From Kibdelosporangium persicum (GTDB taxonomy: Bacteria > Actinomycetota > Actinomycetes > Mycobacteriales > Pseudonocardiaceae): a stretch of 64,000 bases of DNA. The position numbers were made by a program, and so were the translations under genes. This document shows, piece by piece, positions 1 to 7,113 of this stretch. The notes under the pieces were generated by a model. The model was given only the letters and a program-made list of their open reading frames with translations. It made no database searches and was not told where the DNA came from. Within the stretch, counting starts at the first letter, position 1; each line of letters opens with the position of its first letter. The stretch lies in assembly GCF_013280595.1 (NCBI RefSeq), contig NZ_JAAATY010000044.1, forward strand, positions 1 through 64,000, in the 5' to 3' direction.

Positions 1-985
1 CGGAGACCACGAACTTGGCCTGGAACCTGGTCCCGAGCACGTAGTTGTCCGTCACCAGCTTGTGCTTGTTGTTGCCGTCGGTGATGTAGAGCTTGCTGCC
101 CTCCAACCGGAAGACCGAGACATCGTTCTCGGCGTCATGGATCTGCCCGGCGACGATGTTCGGCCGCCCCTGCGGCACCGCGGTGATGGCCTGGTCGATC
201 ACCATCGTGTGCGTACCCGACGTCGAGGACCAGCTGGCCTTCGAACTGCCCGACATCTCCCGCAACTCCGAACGCGGATAGTTCGATCCGCTGGTGGTCA
301 CGCCGTTGACCGCCGCCCGGAACTGCACCGCCGTGCAGTCCGGGGCAGCCCGGAACCACGGGTCGATCGAATACGTGGCCAGCTCCGGCTGCTCGACGTT
401 CAGCGGCTTCTCCTCCTCGCCGATCGGCAGCCCGATGTACCAGTTACGCAGGTCCAGCACGTCGGCCGGGTAGTCACACTCCCCACCACCCCCACCACCG
501 TCAGCACCGTTGACGACCGTCTCGGTGATGCTGGTCCAGTCGTTGGACGTGTTGCCGTGCCCCACGACACGCACATACCGGGCAGAGCCGTCCGCGAAGT
601 CGTAGTTCTGCGGCTGGAGTGTGGTGCCACTGCTGGTTTTGCCCGCCAGCACAGTCGTCCACGACGACCCGTCACCGGACAGCTGCACGTCGAAGGTGTC
701 CCGCCGGGTGTCGCCCTTGTGCCAGGCGATGGACACCGACCCGACCGTCTGCGCCGAGCCGAGGTCGTACCGGATCCACACCCCGTCACCCTCAGCCGAC
801 CACCGGGTGGTCAGATCCCCATCGATCGTGTTGGCCGGGACGTTGCCGTCATCCTCGCTGGCCACGACTTCCTTGACAGGCAACGGAGAGCCTGCCGCCA
901 GCGCCACCGCCGGGCCGGACACCCCCACCATCCCGGCGATCAGTACCCCGGTCAGGGGCACCCGCCAGGCTCGCTGTAGATCCAC
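1..985 (-). CDS. Secreted PL7 alginate lyase with N-terminal CBM32/F5-8C domain (C-terminus cut)
   Basis: This is a secreted polysaccharide lyase expected to cleave alginate-like uronate polymers by beta-elimination. The GTG start at 985 is preceded by AAGGAG. A hydrophobic signal sequence (about residues 10-30) is followed by a discoidin-type galactose-binding domain (about 35-160), a Gly-rich linker (163-168) and a family 7 lyase domain beginning near 175. Two of the three PL7 signatures are visible: RSELRE (238-243) and QIH (281-283). The third signature and the C-terminus lie beyond the window edge. The neighbouring SDR is on the same strand about 180 bp upstream, with no clear functional tie. 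The family is confident; alginate as substrate is inferred from the family. Confidence 0.85.
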   Translation of the reverse strand, partial: MDLQRAWRVPLTGVLIAGMVGVSGPAVALAAGSPLPVKEVVASEDDGNVPANTIDGDLTTRWSAEGDGVWIRYDLGSAQTVGSVSIAWHKGDTRRDTFDVQLSGDGSSWTTVLAGKTSSGTTLQPQNYDFADGSARYVRVVGHGNTSNDWTSITETVVNGADGGGGGGECDYPADVLDLRNWYIGLPIGEEEKPLNVEQPELATYSIDPWFRAAPDCTAVQFRAAVNGVTTSGSNYPRSELREMSGSSKASWSSTSGTHTMVIDQAITAVPQGRPNIVAGQIHDAENDVSVFRLEGSKLYITDGNNKHKLVTDNYVLGTRFQAKFVVS

Positions 986-1166
986 GCTCGCTCCTTGGTT
1001 TCTGCTGTCGCGAAGCAGCTACGGCGCACTCACCGCGGACTGCGGACATGGCACTGCTCTGTACGCACATGCCGGCACATACCTTGTCGCCGTCCGTTGG
1101 GGACCGGTCCCGGACGGGCTTGGGGTGATCACGGCGGCACAGACGCCGTCCAGCGGCCACCTCGCC

Positions 1167-1910
1167 CTACGCGCTGATTCCGGCTCCGCCGCCGACCACG
1201 ATGTTCTCTCCGGTGATGAAGCCGGCCGCGTCCGAGGCGAGGAACGCCACGACTTCGGCGATCTCCCGCGGAGTGCCGAACCTGCCGAGGGGGACGCGGG
1301 CGGCCGTGGCGGTGGCGGCTTGCGCGAGTGCTTCGGGCGGAAGTCCGGACTTGGCCCAGATTCCCGTGTCGACGGGTCCGGGACTGACGGCGTTGACCCG
1401 GATCCGCCGAGGCGCCAGTTCCAGGGCGAGCGACGGCACGAGGGCGAGCAGGGCGCCTCTGCTGGCGGCGGTCACCGATCCGCCGGGTATTCCCCGGGTG
1501 GCGCCGATCCCGACGGTGAAGATCACCGAGCCGCCGTCGCTGAGCAGCGGCAGGCAGTTGTGCAGGGTGAAGAACTGGCCTTTGAAGTTGACGTCGACCA
1601 GCTCGTCGAAAGTGGCTTCGCCGAAGGCTTCGACGGGTCCTGGCCGGACGATCCCGGCATTGAGGAACAGGACGTCCAGCGTGCCGAAGCGCTCCCGGAT
1701 CTCGTCGGTGACGCGAGCGGTGTCGGTCAGTGACCGGGCGTCGGCGCGGAGCACGGCGATCTGTTCCGGGAGTGCTTTCGCGGCGGCGGCGATGGTGCCG
1801 GGGTTCTGCCCGGTGACGATCACCTGGTATCCGCGTTCATGGAGCAGTTCGGCGGTGGCCTTGCCGATTCCACTGGTTCCGCCGGTGATCAAGGCTGTGG
1901 GTGCGGACAT
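1167..1910 (-). CDS. SDR family NAD(P)-dependent oxidoreductase
   Basis: This is a classical short-chain dehydrogenase of 247 residues, cytosolic, with unknown substrate. The N-terminal cofactor motif TGGTSGIG (about residues 8-15), an NAG motif (LNAGIV) and a C-terminal GGGAGISA tail are visible. The usual catalytic Tyr-x3-Lys is not evident: the region after the GSVIFTVG segment reads TAASRGALLAL, where YxxxK would normally sit, so activity may be altered or the protein may belong to an atypical SDR group. The ATG at 1910 is preceded by GGAAG about 8 bp upstream; the reading frame stays open further 5' but without SDR similarity. It is divergent from the LysR gene at 2057, the classic arrangement for a LysR-controlled target. 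Confidence 0.85.
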   Translation of the reverse strand: MSAPTALITGGTSGIGKATAELLHERGYQVIVTGQNPGTIAAAAKALPEQIAVLRADARSLTDTARVTDEIRERFGTLDVLFLNAGIVRPGPVEAFGEATFDELVDVNFKGQFFTLHNCLPLLSDGGSVIFTVGIGATRGIPGGSVTAASRGALLALVPSLALELAPRRIRVNAVSPGPVDTGIWAKSGLPPEALAQAATATAARVPLGRFGTPREIAEVVAFLASDAAGFITGENIVVGGGAGISA

Positions 1911-2056
1911 CGTGCACTTCCGTTCGGTGTGTCGGGAGAGGACGGTGATTCCACCTTGTGGCCGTGCGAAGTCCCGCGTCCAAGATCTGGTTCGCATGAG
2001 GCGATACGTTTCCGGCATCACCGCTGTGTGCGGGCACAGGAGGCTACGGTGGAGGC

Positions 2057-2962
2057 ATGCTCGGCTTGCCTCCTCCGGCGGACCTCGATCTGCGGTTGGT
2101 GCGGTACTTCACCGTCGTCGCCGACCACCGGCACTTCGGCCGCGCCGCCGCGGCCCTGCACGTCGCGCAGCCGTCCCTGAGCCGGCAGATCCGCCGTCTG
2201 GAACAGCAACTGGGCGTCCGCCTGCTGGACCGTACCCCGCAAGGCACCCGGCTCACTGAGGCCGGCGAAGTCTTCCTGCCCCGGGCCAAGGAGTTGTTGC
2301 GCTCCGCCGAACAGGCCGCCGCGCGCACCCGGGCCGCGGCCGGGTCCAGCCACGTCACCATCGGCTACACCGCGAACCTGATCATCACCCCGGCGATCCG
2401 GGAGTTGCGCCACCGCCACCCGGACGCCGAGATACGAACGTCGCATCTGGGTTGGGGCGAGCCAAGCGAAGCGCTGCTTGAGCACCGTGTGGACGCGGTG
2501 GTGACCCGGCTGCCGATGCGGACCGGCCAGTTGCACGTGACGGTCCTGTACAACGAACCCCGGGTGCTGGCGGTGTCGGTCGATCACCGCCTCGCCGGCA
2601 AGGAATCGGTGACGCTCGACGACATCGCGGACGAACCCATGCCCCAGGTGCCCGACCCGGCCTGGAACGCTTTCTGGCGCATCGATCCCCGGCCCGACGG
2701 AAGCCCCGCACCCGGTGGCCCGCTCGTCACTTCTGTTGAGGACAAGGCCGAAGTCGTCGCCGCCGGGCAGGCAGCCACGATCATCCCGGCCGGTGAGCAC
2801 ACCGGCCGGCTCCGCCCGGATCTCGTCACGATCCCCTTGGTCGGAGTCGAGCCCAGCCGCGTTGTGCTGGCCACTCGCGATGGCGACCGCAACCGTCTCG
2901 TGGCGGCATTCCGGAAACTCGCCGAAGCGCACCTCTCGGGCGGCAGGCCGACTCGCCGATGA
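2057..2962 (+). CDS. LysR family transcriptional regulator
   Basis: This is a LysR-type regulator of about 301 residues. An N-terminal winged helix-turn-helix (about residues 10-70, including AALHVAQPSLSRQIRRLE) is followed by a periplasmic-binding-like effector domain. It is transcribed away from the SDR gene, so that SDR is the likely target and the 146-bp divergent region the likely site of control. The start is uncertain. ATG at 2057 has GGAGG only one base away, whereas TTG at 2066 would put the same Shine-Dalgarno at a normal distance and still keep the complete helix-turn-helix. Confidence 0.9.
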   Translation: MLGLPPPADLDLRLVRYFTVVADHRHFGRAAAALHVAQPSLSRQIRRLEQQLGVRLLDRTPQGTRLTEAGEVFLPRAKELLRSAEQAAARTRAAAGSSHVTIGYTANLIITPAIRELRHRHPDAEIRTSHLGWGEPSEALLEHRVDAVVTRLPMRTGQLHVTVLYNEPRVLAVSVDHRLAGKESVTLDDIADEPMPQVPDPAWNAFWRIDPRPDGSPAPGGPLVTSVEDKAEVVAAGQAATIIPAGEHTGRLRPDLVTIPLVGVEPSRVVLATRDGDRNRLVAAFRKLAEAHLSGGRPTRR

Positions 2963-2992
2963 GTGCCCTGGGCGTCCAGGACACACACGAGG

Positions 2993-3054
2993 TAGAACGT
3001 TCGGTATTGACAGCGGGGTGGTGAACCGGCACGATGGTGGATAGAACGTTCAGT
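2993..3054. promoter_or_regulatory. Paired TAGAACGTTCGGT-type operators bracketing the ohr promoter
   Basis: TAGAACGTTCGGT (2993-3005) runs directly into a TTGACA -35 hexamer (3007-3012). A second near-identical site, TAGAACGTTCAGT (3042-3054), lies about 49 bp downstream, around the expected transcription start. With a 17-bp spacer the -10 would be CACGAT (3030-3035). The same two-site layout recurs at 6236-6300 and 15407-15471, which argues for a shared repressor. The palindromic GAACGTTC core suits a TetR-type dimer. Confidence 0.7.
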
Positions 3055-3112
3055 CTTGCGAAAGGGTGGCCGACGGTGCCCCACGGCTGGACCTGAGAGG
3101 AACCGAGAACTC

Positions 3113-3541
3113 GTGACCGAACCTGTGTATGTCGGAGTCGCCACTTCCACCGGTGACGGCAGGGCTGGCGGACGGGCCAGCACCAACGACGGCCTGCTCG
3201 ACGTCTTTCTGGCGATCCCGAAGGAGATGGGCGGCCCGGGCGGTGCGACCAATCCCGAGCAGCTGTTCGCGGCGGGCTGGGCGTCGTGCTTCCACTCGGC
3301 GCTCAAGGCGATCGCCGCGCAGCGCAAGACCCGTGTCACCGACTCGGCGGTCGTCGCCGAAGTCGAGGTGCACGCGACGCCGGAAGGCGGATTCAGCCTC
3401 AGTGCCGCCCTGCACGTCGAGTTGTCCGGCGTCGACCAGGCGACGGCTGATCAGCTTGTCGAGGCGGCGCACGCGGTCTGCCCTTACTCCAACGCGACCC
3501 GGGGCAACATCCCGGTGGCCATCGACGCGACCGTCGCGTGA
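3113..3541 (+). CDS. ohr: Ohr/OsmC family organic hydroperoxide reductase
   Basis: This is a 142-residue thiol peroxidase that reduces organic hydroperoxides using a Cys pair. The peroxidatic Cys sits in AAGWASCFHSAL (C59) and the resolving Cys in AVCPYSN (C123). The conserved Glu of NPEQLF (E49) and an N-terminal Arg in the GGR segment are also present, as in Ohr proper rather than OsmC. The GTG at 3113 gives the standard family length, with AGAGGA upstream. It is the first gene after the paired operators at 2993-3054. Presence in an aromatic degradation locus suggests protection from peroxides made by the flavin or ring-cleavage oxygenases (inference). Confidence 0.88.
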   Translation: MTEPVYVGVATSTGDGRAGGRASTNDGLLDVFLAIPKEMGGPGGATNPEQLFAAGWASCFHSALKAIAAQRKTRVTDSAVVAEVEVHATPEGGFSLSAALHVELSGVDQATADQLVEAAHAVCPYSNATRGNIPVAIDATVA

Positions 3542-3549
3542 CACCGGTG

Positions 3550-3578
3550 GCCGGGCTGGTGTGGACCATCAGCCCGGC
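3550..3578 (+). terminator. Hairpin terminator after ohr
   Basis: GCCGGGCTG (3550-3558) and CAGCCCGGC (3570-3578) form a 9-bp GC-rich stem with an 11-nt loop, starting 9 bp after the ohr stop. There is no U-tract, as is usual in high-GC actinomycetes. Confidence 0.55.
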
Positions 3579-3640
3579 ACCGTCACGCCCGCGAGCTGCC
3601 CAGGCAGGGAGTGGTGTCCGGGTGGACCTATCATGACCAC

Positions 3641-4267
3641 ATGGTGAGGGGATCTGGCTCCGCGTCGACCGATGCCGGCCCGAGCAGCCGTGACGTGATT
3701 CTGGACGCGGCCCGCGACCTCATCGCCGACAAGGGGTACGACGGCATGGCCGTGTCGGACCTGTGCGCGAAAGCCGGGCTTCCGGCCAGCTCGATCTACT
3801 ACCACTTCGGGAACAAGCTCGGTGTGCTGGCGGCGCTGCTCGACCGCACCTTCGGGGAACTGCACGCCCTGTTCCCGAATCCGTCCTCGTTCGACGACCG
3901 GGCTCCGCTCGACCGTCTCGAAGCGTGGTTCACGGCCGCGTGCAGGTCCCTGGACAAGCGGCCGGACTATCTTCGTCTCCTGCTGGCCATCAGCGTCGGC
4001 CCGCAGAAGGATGCCGAGGCGGTGCGGAAAACCGTGCGCCGCATCCGCGACTACGCCCACGCCTCCTGGGTGGATGCGCTCACGCCCATCTTCGCGCCGG
4101 ATGGCGGCGAGGAGAACGAAGCCCTCGTCAATCAGCTGGCGGTGCTCGGGCGTGCCCTGACGGACGGCCTGTCAGTGACCAGCAGCCTCGACGACATGAC
4201 GTACAGCTCGCAGGTCACCCCGTTTGTTTCGTTGGTACGTGGGCTGGCGGCGCAGCGCGGCGTTTAG
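3641..4267 (+). CDS. TetR family regulator, candidate repressor of the aromatic locus
   Basis: This is a TetR-type repressor of about 208 residues. The N-terminal helix-turn-helix is clear (DLCAKAGLPASSIYYHFGNKL), followed by a helical ligand-binding domain with no family-specific signature that I recognise. ATG at 3641 is chosen; GTG at 3611 in the same frame has GGGAG nearby but at a very short distance. The gene lies between ohr and the C-C hydrolase gene inside the regulon carrying repeated AACGTT-centred palindromes, so it is the nearest candidate for binding them. Its TAG stop is the first three bases of the palindromic repeat element at 4265. Confidence 0.88.
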   Translation: MVRGSGSASTDAGPSSRDVILDAARDLIADKGYDGMAVSDLCAKAGLPASSIYYHFGNKLGVLAALLDRTFGELHALFPNPSSFDDRAPLDRLEAWFTAACRSLDKRPDYLRLLLAISVGPQKDAEAVRKTVRRIRDYAHASWVDALTPIFAPDGGEENEALVNQLAVLGRALTDGLSVTSSLDDMTYSSQVTPFVSLVRGLAAQRGV

Positions 4268-4356
4268 GTCGTGTTTCGAATGTCCCGGTCGATGAGAGTC
4301 GGGATCGGGCCGCATCCGGCCCGGCTATCGCGATCGGGCATTTGAAACACGACCTA
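4265..4356. repeat. Short copy of TAG-ended palindromic repeat (family 1)
   Basis: This 92-bp element begins TAGGTCGTGTTTCGAATG and ends in the near-perfect complement CATTTGAAACACGACCTA. Its first 36 bases are identical to the start of the element at 58422, and its last roughly 48 bases match that element's end with one difference. It lacks the roughly 100-bp interior of the longer copy. The leading TAG is the stop codon of the upstream TetR gene. It is probably a MITE- or REP-like element or a bidirectional terminator; no coding capacity. Confidence 0.85.
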
Positions 4357-4471
4357 GGCTTCGCGACGAGACGAGCGCCGTCCAAGTCCGTCGGTCACGA
4401 GGCTCTTCACGTCGTCCACAGTGGACGCCCTCGGCCCGCTGACGAGTCACCCCGTCGTTGATTCAGGTGTC

Positions 4472-4513
4472 TTGATAAGGCCGCGCCCAGCTGTATAGTG
4501 AACGTTACATACA
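4472..4513 (+). promoter_or_regulatory. Promoter and operator of the hydrolase/dioxygenase genes
   Basis: TTGATA (4472-4477), a 16-bp spacer and TATAGT (4494-4499) make a good sigma-70-type promoter. The -10 overlaps GTGAACGTTACATACA (4498-4513), a 16-base word that recurs exactly at 7001-7016 before the MFS gene. The AACGTT core resembles that of the other operator type in this locus. Confidence 0.7.
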
Positions 4514-4529
4514 GAGCGGAGGTGCTGGG

Positions 4530-5345
4530 ATGGTGAGCACGGTGGATGTCGGGGACGTGCGGCTCGCGTACACCGGTGTCGGCTCGGGCAGCCCGGTCGT
4601 GTGGCTGCACGGCTCGGGCCCGGGAGCCACGGGGATGAGCAACTTCGGCCGGAACCTGCCGGCCTTCGCGGACTTCCGGAACATCGTGGTCGACCTGCCG
4701 GGCTGGGGGAGCACCCCGCGGCCGGCGACGGACGAGCCGCTGATCTTCCACGCCGCCGAACGAGTGTGCCGCGCGATGACGGCTCTCGGGATCGAACGAG
4801 CCCATCTGGTGGGCAACTCCTACGGTGGCGGCGTCGCGATGCGGATCGCCATGCGTCATCCCGAACGTGTCGACCGGCTCGTGCTCATGGCACCGGGCGG
4901 AGTTCTCCCGGCGGACGCGCCGCCCTGGCCGGTCGGCCTCGAACACCTCTTCGCCTACATGGCGGCCGAGGAGCCGGCCCGTGAGGCGATGGCCGAGTTC
5001 GTGCGTCTCATGGTCTTCGACGAGACCCTCGCGACGGACGCCCTCATCGACGAGCGGTACGAGGCGAGTCTCAAGGCCCACCCCGAGTTGCCGATCCCCC
5101 CGAACTTCGGTGACCTGACGCCCGACCTGCGGCTCATCGAAGCCCCCACGCTGCTCGTGTGGGGACGGGAGGACCAGACGGTTCCGCTGACCTGGGCGCC
5201 CAGGATCCTGCACGGCATCCCCAACGCGGAGCTACGCGTGCTGCCCCGATGCCGGCATTGGGTGCAGTACGAGCGCGCGCCCGAGTTCAACCACATCGTC
5301 CGTGAATTTCTGCAGGGCGGGCCAACCGCCGCATCGGAGGGATGA
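4530..5345 (+). CDS. Meta-cleavage product C-C hydrolase (BphD/HsaD-like alpha/beta hydrolase)
   Basis: This is a 271-residue alpha/beta hydrolase expected to hydrolyse the ring-fission product of an extradiol dioxygenase. It carries the family's oxyanion-hole motif HGSGPGA (27-33), nucleophile elbow GNSYGG (S97), acid D215 in GREDQTVPL and base H243 in CRHWVQYE, so the triad is complete. ATG at 4530 follows GGAGGTG with 6-bp spacing. The dioxygenase gene starts 7 bp downstream, making this a tight two-gene ring-cleavage unit. The closest functional analogues by motif are biphenyl (BphD) and steroid (HsaD) hydrolases; the actual substrate is not decided by the sequence. Confidence 0.88.
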   Translation: MVSTVDVGDVRLAYTGVGSGSPVVWLHGSGPGATGMSNFGRNLPAFADFRNIVVDLPGWGSTPRPATDEPLIFHAAERVCRAMTALGIERAHLVGNSYGGGVAMRIAMRHPERVDRLVLMAPGGVLPADAPPWPVGLEHLFAYMAAEEPAREAMAEFVRLMVFDETLATDALIDERYEASLKAHPELPIPPNFGDLTPDLRLIEAPTLLVWGREDQTVPLTWAPRILHGIPNAELRVLPRCRHWVQYERAPEFNHIVREFLQGGPTAASEG

Positions 5346-5351
5346 CACAAC

Positions 5352-6224
5352 GTGGGTATCCGGAAGCTGGGCTACGTCGGCCTCAACGTCACCGACGTCG
5401 ACGCATGGACCGACCTGTTCGAGCGCACGCTGGGAATCGGTGTCACCACCGTGAAGTCCGGCACGGACGAGGTCGCCCTGGCCGAGCTCGACGTGTTCAA
5501 GTACCGTGTGGCGCTTCATCCGTCCACAGTGGACAGTCCAAGGGAGATCGGGTGGATCGTCGACTCGCCGCCCGAGCTCGACCGGCTCACGCGGCGGTTG
5601 ACGGACGCCGGTTTCACCGTCGAAGACGGTTCGGCGGACGAGAAACAGCTGCGCGGCGCCACGCAGCTGCGGTGGTTCACCGATCCCGTCGGCTACCGCG
5701 TGGAATTGGCGATCGGTGAGGCCAAGGTCCGTACCGGCGTGGCCCGCCCGGCCGGTGCGCATCCCGGCGCCACGGGCCTGGGGCACCTCGTCCAGGCCGG
5801 TCCCAAGGTCGCCGAACTGCGCGAGCTCTACGAGTCCGTTCTGGAGTTCAAGCTGACCGACTACCGTGCTCCCGGCCTGTTCTTCTTCCGCTGCAACGCG
5901 ACCCACCACAGCATCGCGCTGGCGCACGCGGAAACGCCCTCCGTTCACCACCTTGAGATCGAACACGGCTCGATCGACGACGTCGGCCGGGCCTACGACC
6001 AGGCCCGGCGCAACGGTGTCCCGATCTCGATCAGCCTTGGCAGGCACATGAACGACAAGGCGATCTCGTTCTACGTCCAGAATCCCAGCGGGTTCCACCT
6101 GGAGATCGGCTGTGGTGGCATCGAGGTCGGCGAGGACTGGGTCCCGCACGACTTCGGCGTCTCGGACGTGTGGGGGCACCACCACGCCGACGCCAATCCC
6201 TTCGCCTTCCCGAAATCCGCCTGA
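5352..6224 (+). CDS. Type I extradiol ring-cleavage dioxygenase (BphC/HsaC-like)
   Basis: This is a 290-residue two-domain vicinal-oxygen-chelate dioxygenase that cleaves a catechol next to its diol using Fe(II) and O2. Metal ligands H145 (GLGHLVQ), H200 (VHHLEIE) and E251 (FHLEIG) are in place. So are the second-sphere residues H186 (THHSIAL), H232 (LGRHMND) and Y241 (FYVQNPSGF), matching the BphC set, so it should be active. The GTG at 5352 has GGAGGG about 9 bp upstream. It follows the C-C hydrolase by 6 bp, so substrate and product steps are co-expressed. A two-ring or bulky catechol is suggested by family, not proven. Confidence 0.9.
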   Translation: MGIRKLGYVGLNVTDVDAWTDLFERTLGIGVTTVKSGTDEVALAELDVFKYRVALHPSTVDSPREIGWIVDSPPELDRLTRRLTDAGFTVEDGSADEKQLRGATQLRWFTDPVGYRVELAIGEAKVRTGVARPAGAHPGATGLGHLVQAGPKVAELRELYESVLEFKLTDYRAPGLFFFRCNATHHSIALAHAETPSVHHLEIEHGSIDDVGRAYDQARRNGVPISISLGRHMNDKAISFYVQNPSGFHLEIGCGGIEVGEDWVPHDFGVSDVWGHHHADANPFAFPKSA

Positions 6225-6235
6225 CAGGGGCGAGA

Positions 6236-6300
6236 TAGAACGATCGGTCTTGACGAGACGGCCGGGCGTCAGTAAGGTCAGTCGTGTACCGAACGTTCTA
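6236..6300. promoter_or_regulatory. Promoter bracketed by two TAGAACGTTCGGT-type operators
   Basis: TAGAACGATCGGT (6236-6248) abuts TTGACG (6250-6255). A 17-bp spacer leads to TAAGGT (6273-6278), a plausible -10. The second operator is inverted, ACCGAACGTTCTA (6288-6300), near the expected start of transcription. This is one of three promoters with the same bracket. Confidence 0.7.
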
Positions 6301-6389
6301 TACACGGGAGACCGTACCGGTTCCGTCCCGTGGCCGCGGCGGGAAATGTCCCCCGGCCGGATCGTTCACACCAATCCAAGGGAGAACTC

Positions 6390-6956
6390 ATGAGCACCCC
6401 GGAAAGTGCTGTCGCGGCGTCCTTGCGCCGGTTGTACTTCGTCCGTTTCGCGTTCGCGGTCGTGTGGGCCGCCCTGGTGGTGGCGACCGCGTCGAGCTTC
6501 GGGCCGCTCACCGTGGCGTTGCTCGTGCTCTACCCGTTGTTCGACGTGGCCGCCGCGATCGTCGACGCTCGCTCGTCGAAGGCGACGGGGTCGGCGCTGG
6601 GTCTGTACGTGAACATCGGGGTCAGCCTGCTCGCCGCGGTGGGCATCGGGATCGCCGCCTCGGCCGGAATCCCCGGCGTTCTGCGCGTGTGGGGGCTGTG
6701 GGCCATCGTCTCCGGCGTCGTCCAGCTCGTCGTCGGTGTCAGCCGCCGCAAGCTGGGCGGGCAGTGGGCCATGATCCTCAGCGGCGGCATCTCCACGCTC
6801 GCCGGCACGTCGTTCATCCTGCAGGCCGGGCAGCCGGGCGCCTCGCTGACCAATGTCGCCGGCTACGCGGTGCTCGGCGGGATCTTCTTCCTCGTCTCGG
6901 CGCTTCGCCTCGGCCGCACGGCGAAGGTGGCCAACGTGAGCGCCGGAACCTTCTGA
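6390..6956 (+). CDS. DUF308/HdeD-like small membrane protein
   Basis: This is a 188-residue integral membrane protein with about six hydrophobic segments, of the DUF308 type also seen in HdeD-like proteins. ATG at 6390 is preceded by AAGGGAG at good spacing. Function is unknown; HdeD-type proteins have been linked to acid stress in enterobacteria, but that cannot be transferred here. It has its own operator-bracketed promoter (6236-6300) within the aromatic locus and precedes the aromatic-acid MFS gene, so a role in tolerance to the substrate is possible (inference). Confidence 0.75.
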   Translation: MSTPESAVAASLRRLYFVRFAFAVVWAALVVATASSFGPLTVALLVLYPLFDVAAAIVDARSSKATGSALGLYVNIGVSLLAAVGIGIAASAGIPGVLRVWGLWAIVSGVVQLVVGVSRRKLGGQWAMILSGGISTLAGTSFILQAGQPGASLTNVAGYAVLGGIFFLVSALRLGRTAKVANVSAGTF

Positions 6957-6996
6957 GACGAGCCACGACGCGGTAGCCAACCCGTCCGGCAAGTCG

Positions 6997-7016
6997 TAGA
7001 GTGAACGTTACATACA
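6997..7016 (+). promoter_or_regulatory. -10 region and second copy of the GTGAACGTTACATACA operator
   Basis: TAGAGT (6997-7002) is a likely -10 that overlaps GTGAACGTTACATACA (7001-7016), identical over 16 bases to the site before the hydrolase gene at 4498-4513. No clear -35 is visible. It controls the MFS/hydrolase/hydroxylase/HyuAB run that follows. Confidence 0.65.
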
Positions 7017-7113
7017 AAGCATGGAACGCCCGCGCCGGACCCGCGTCCCAGAGCCGGTTCAGGGGCTTTCCGAGGGGGCCTTACCCGACCGTCGCAACGA
7101 AGCGAGGTTTCCC

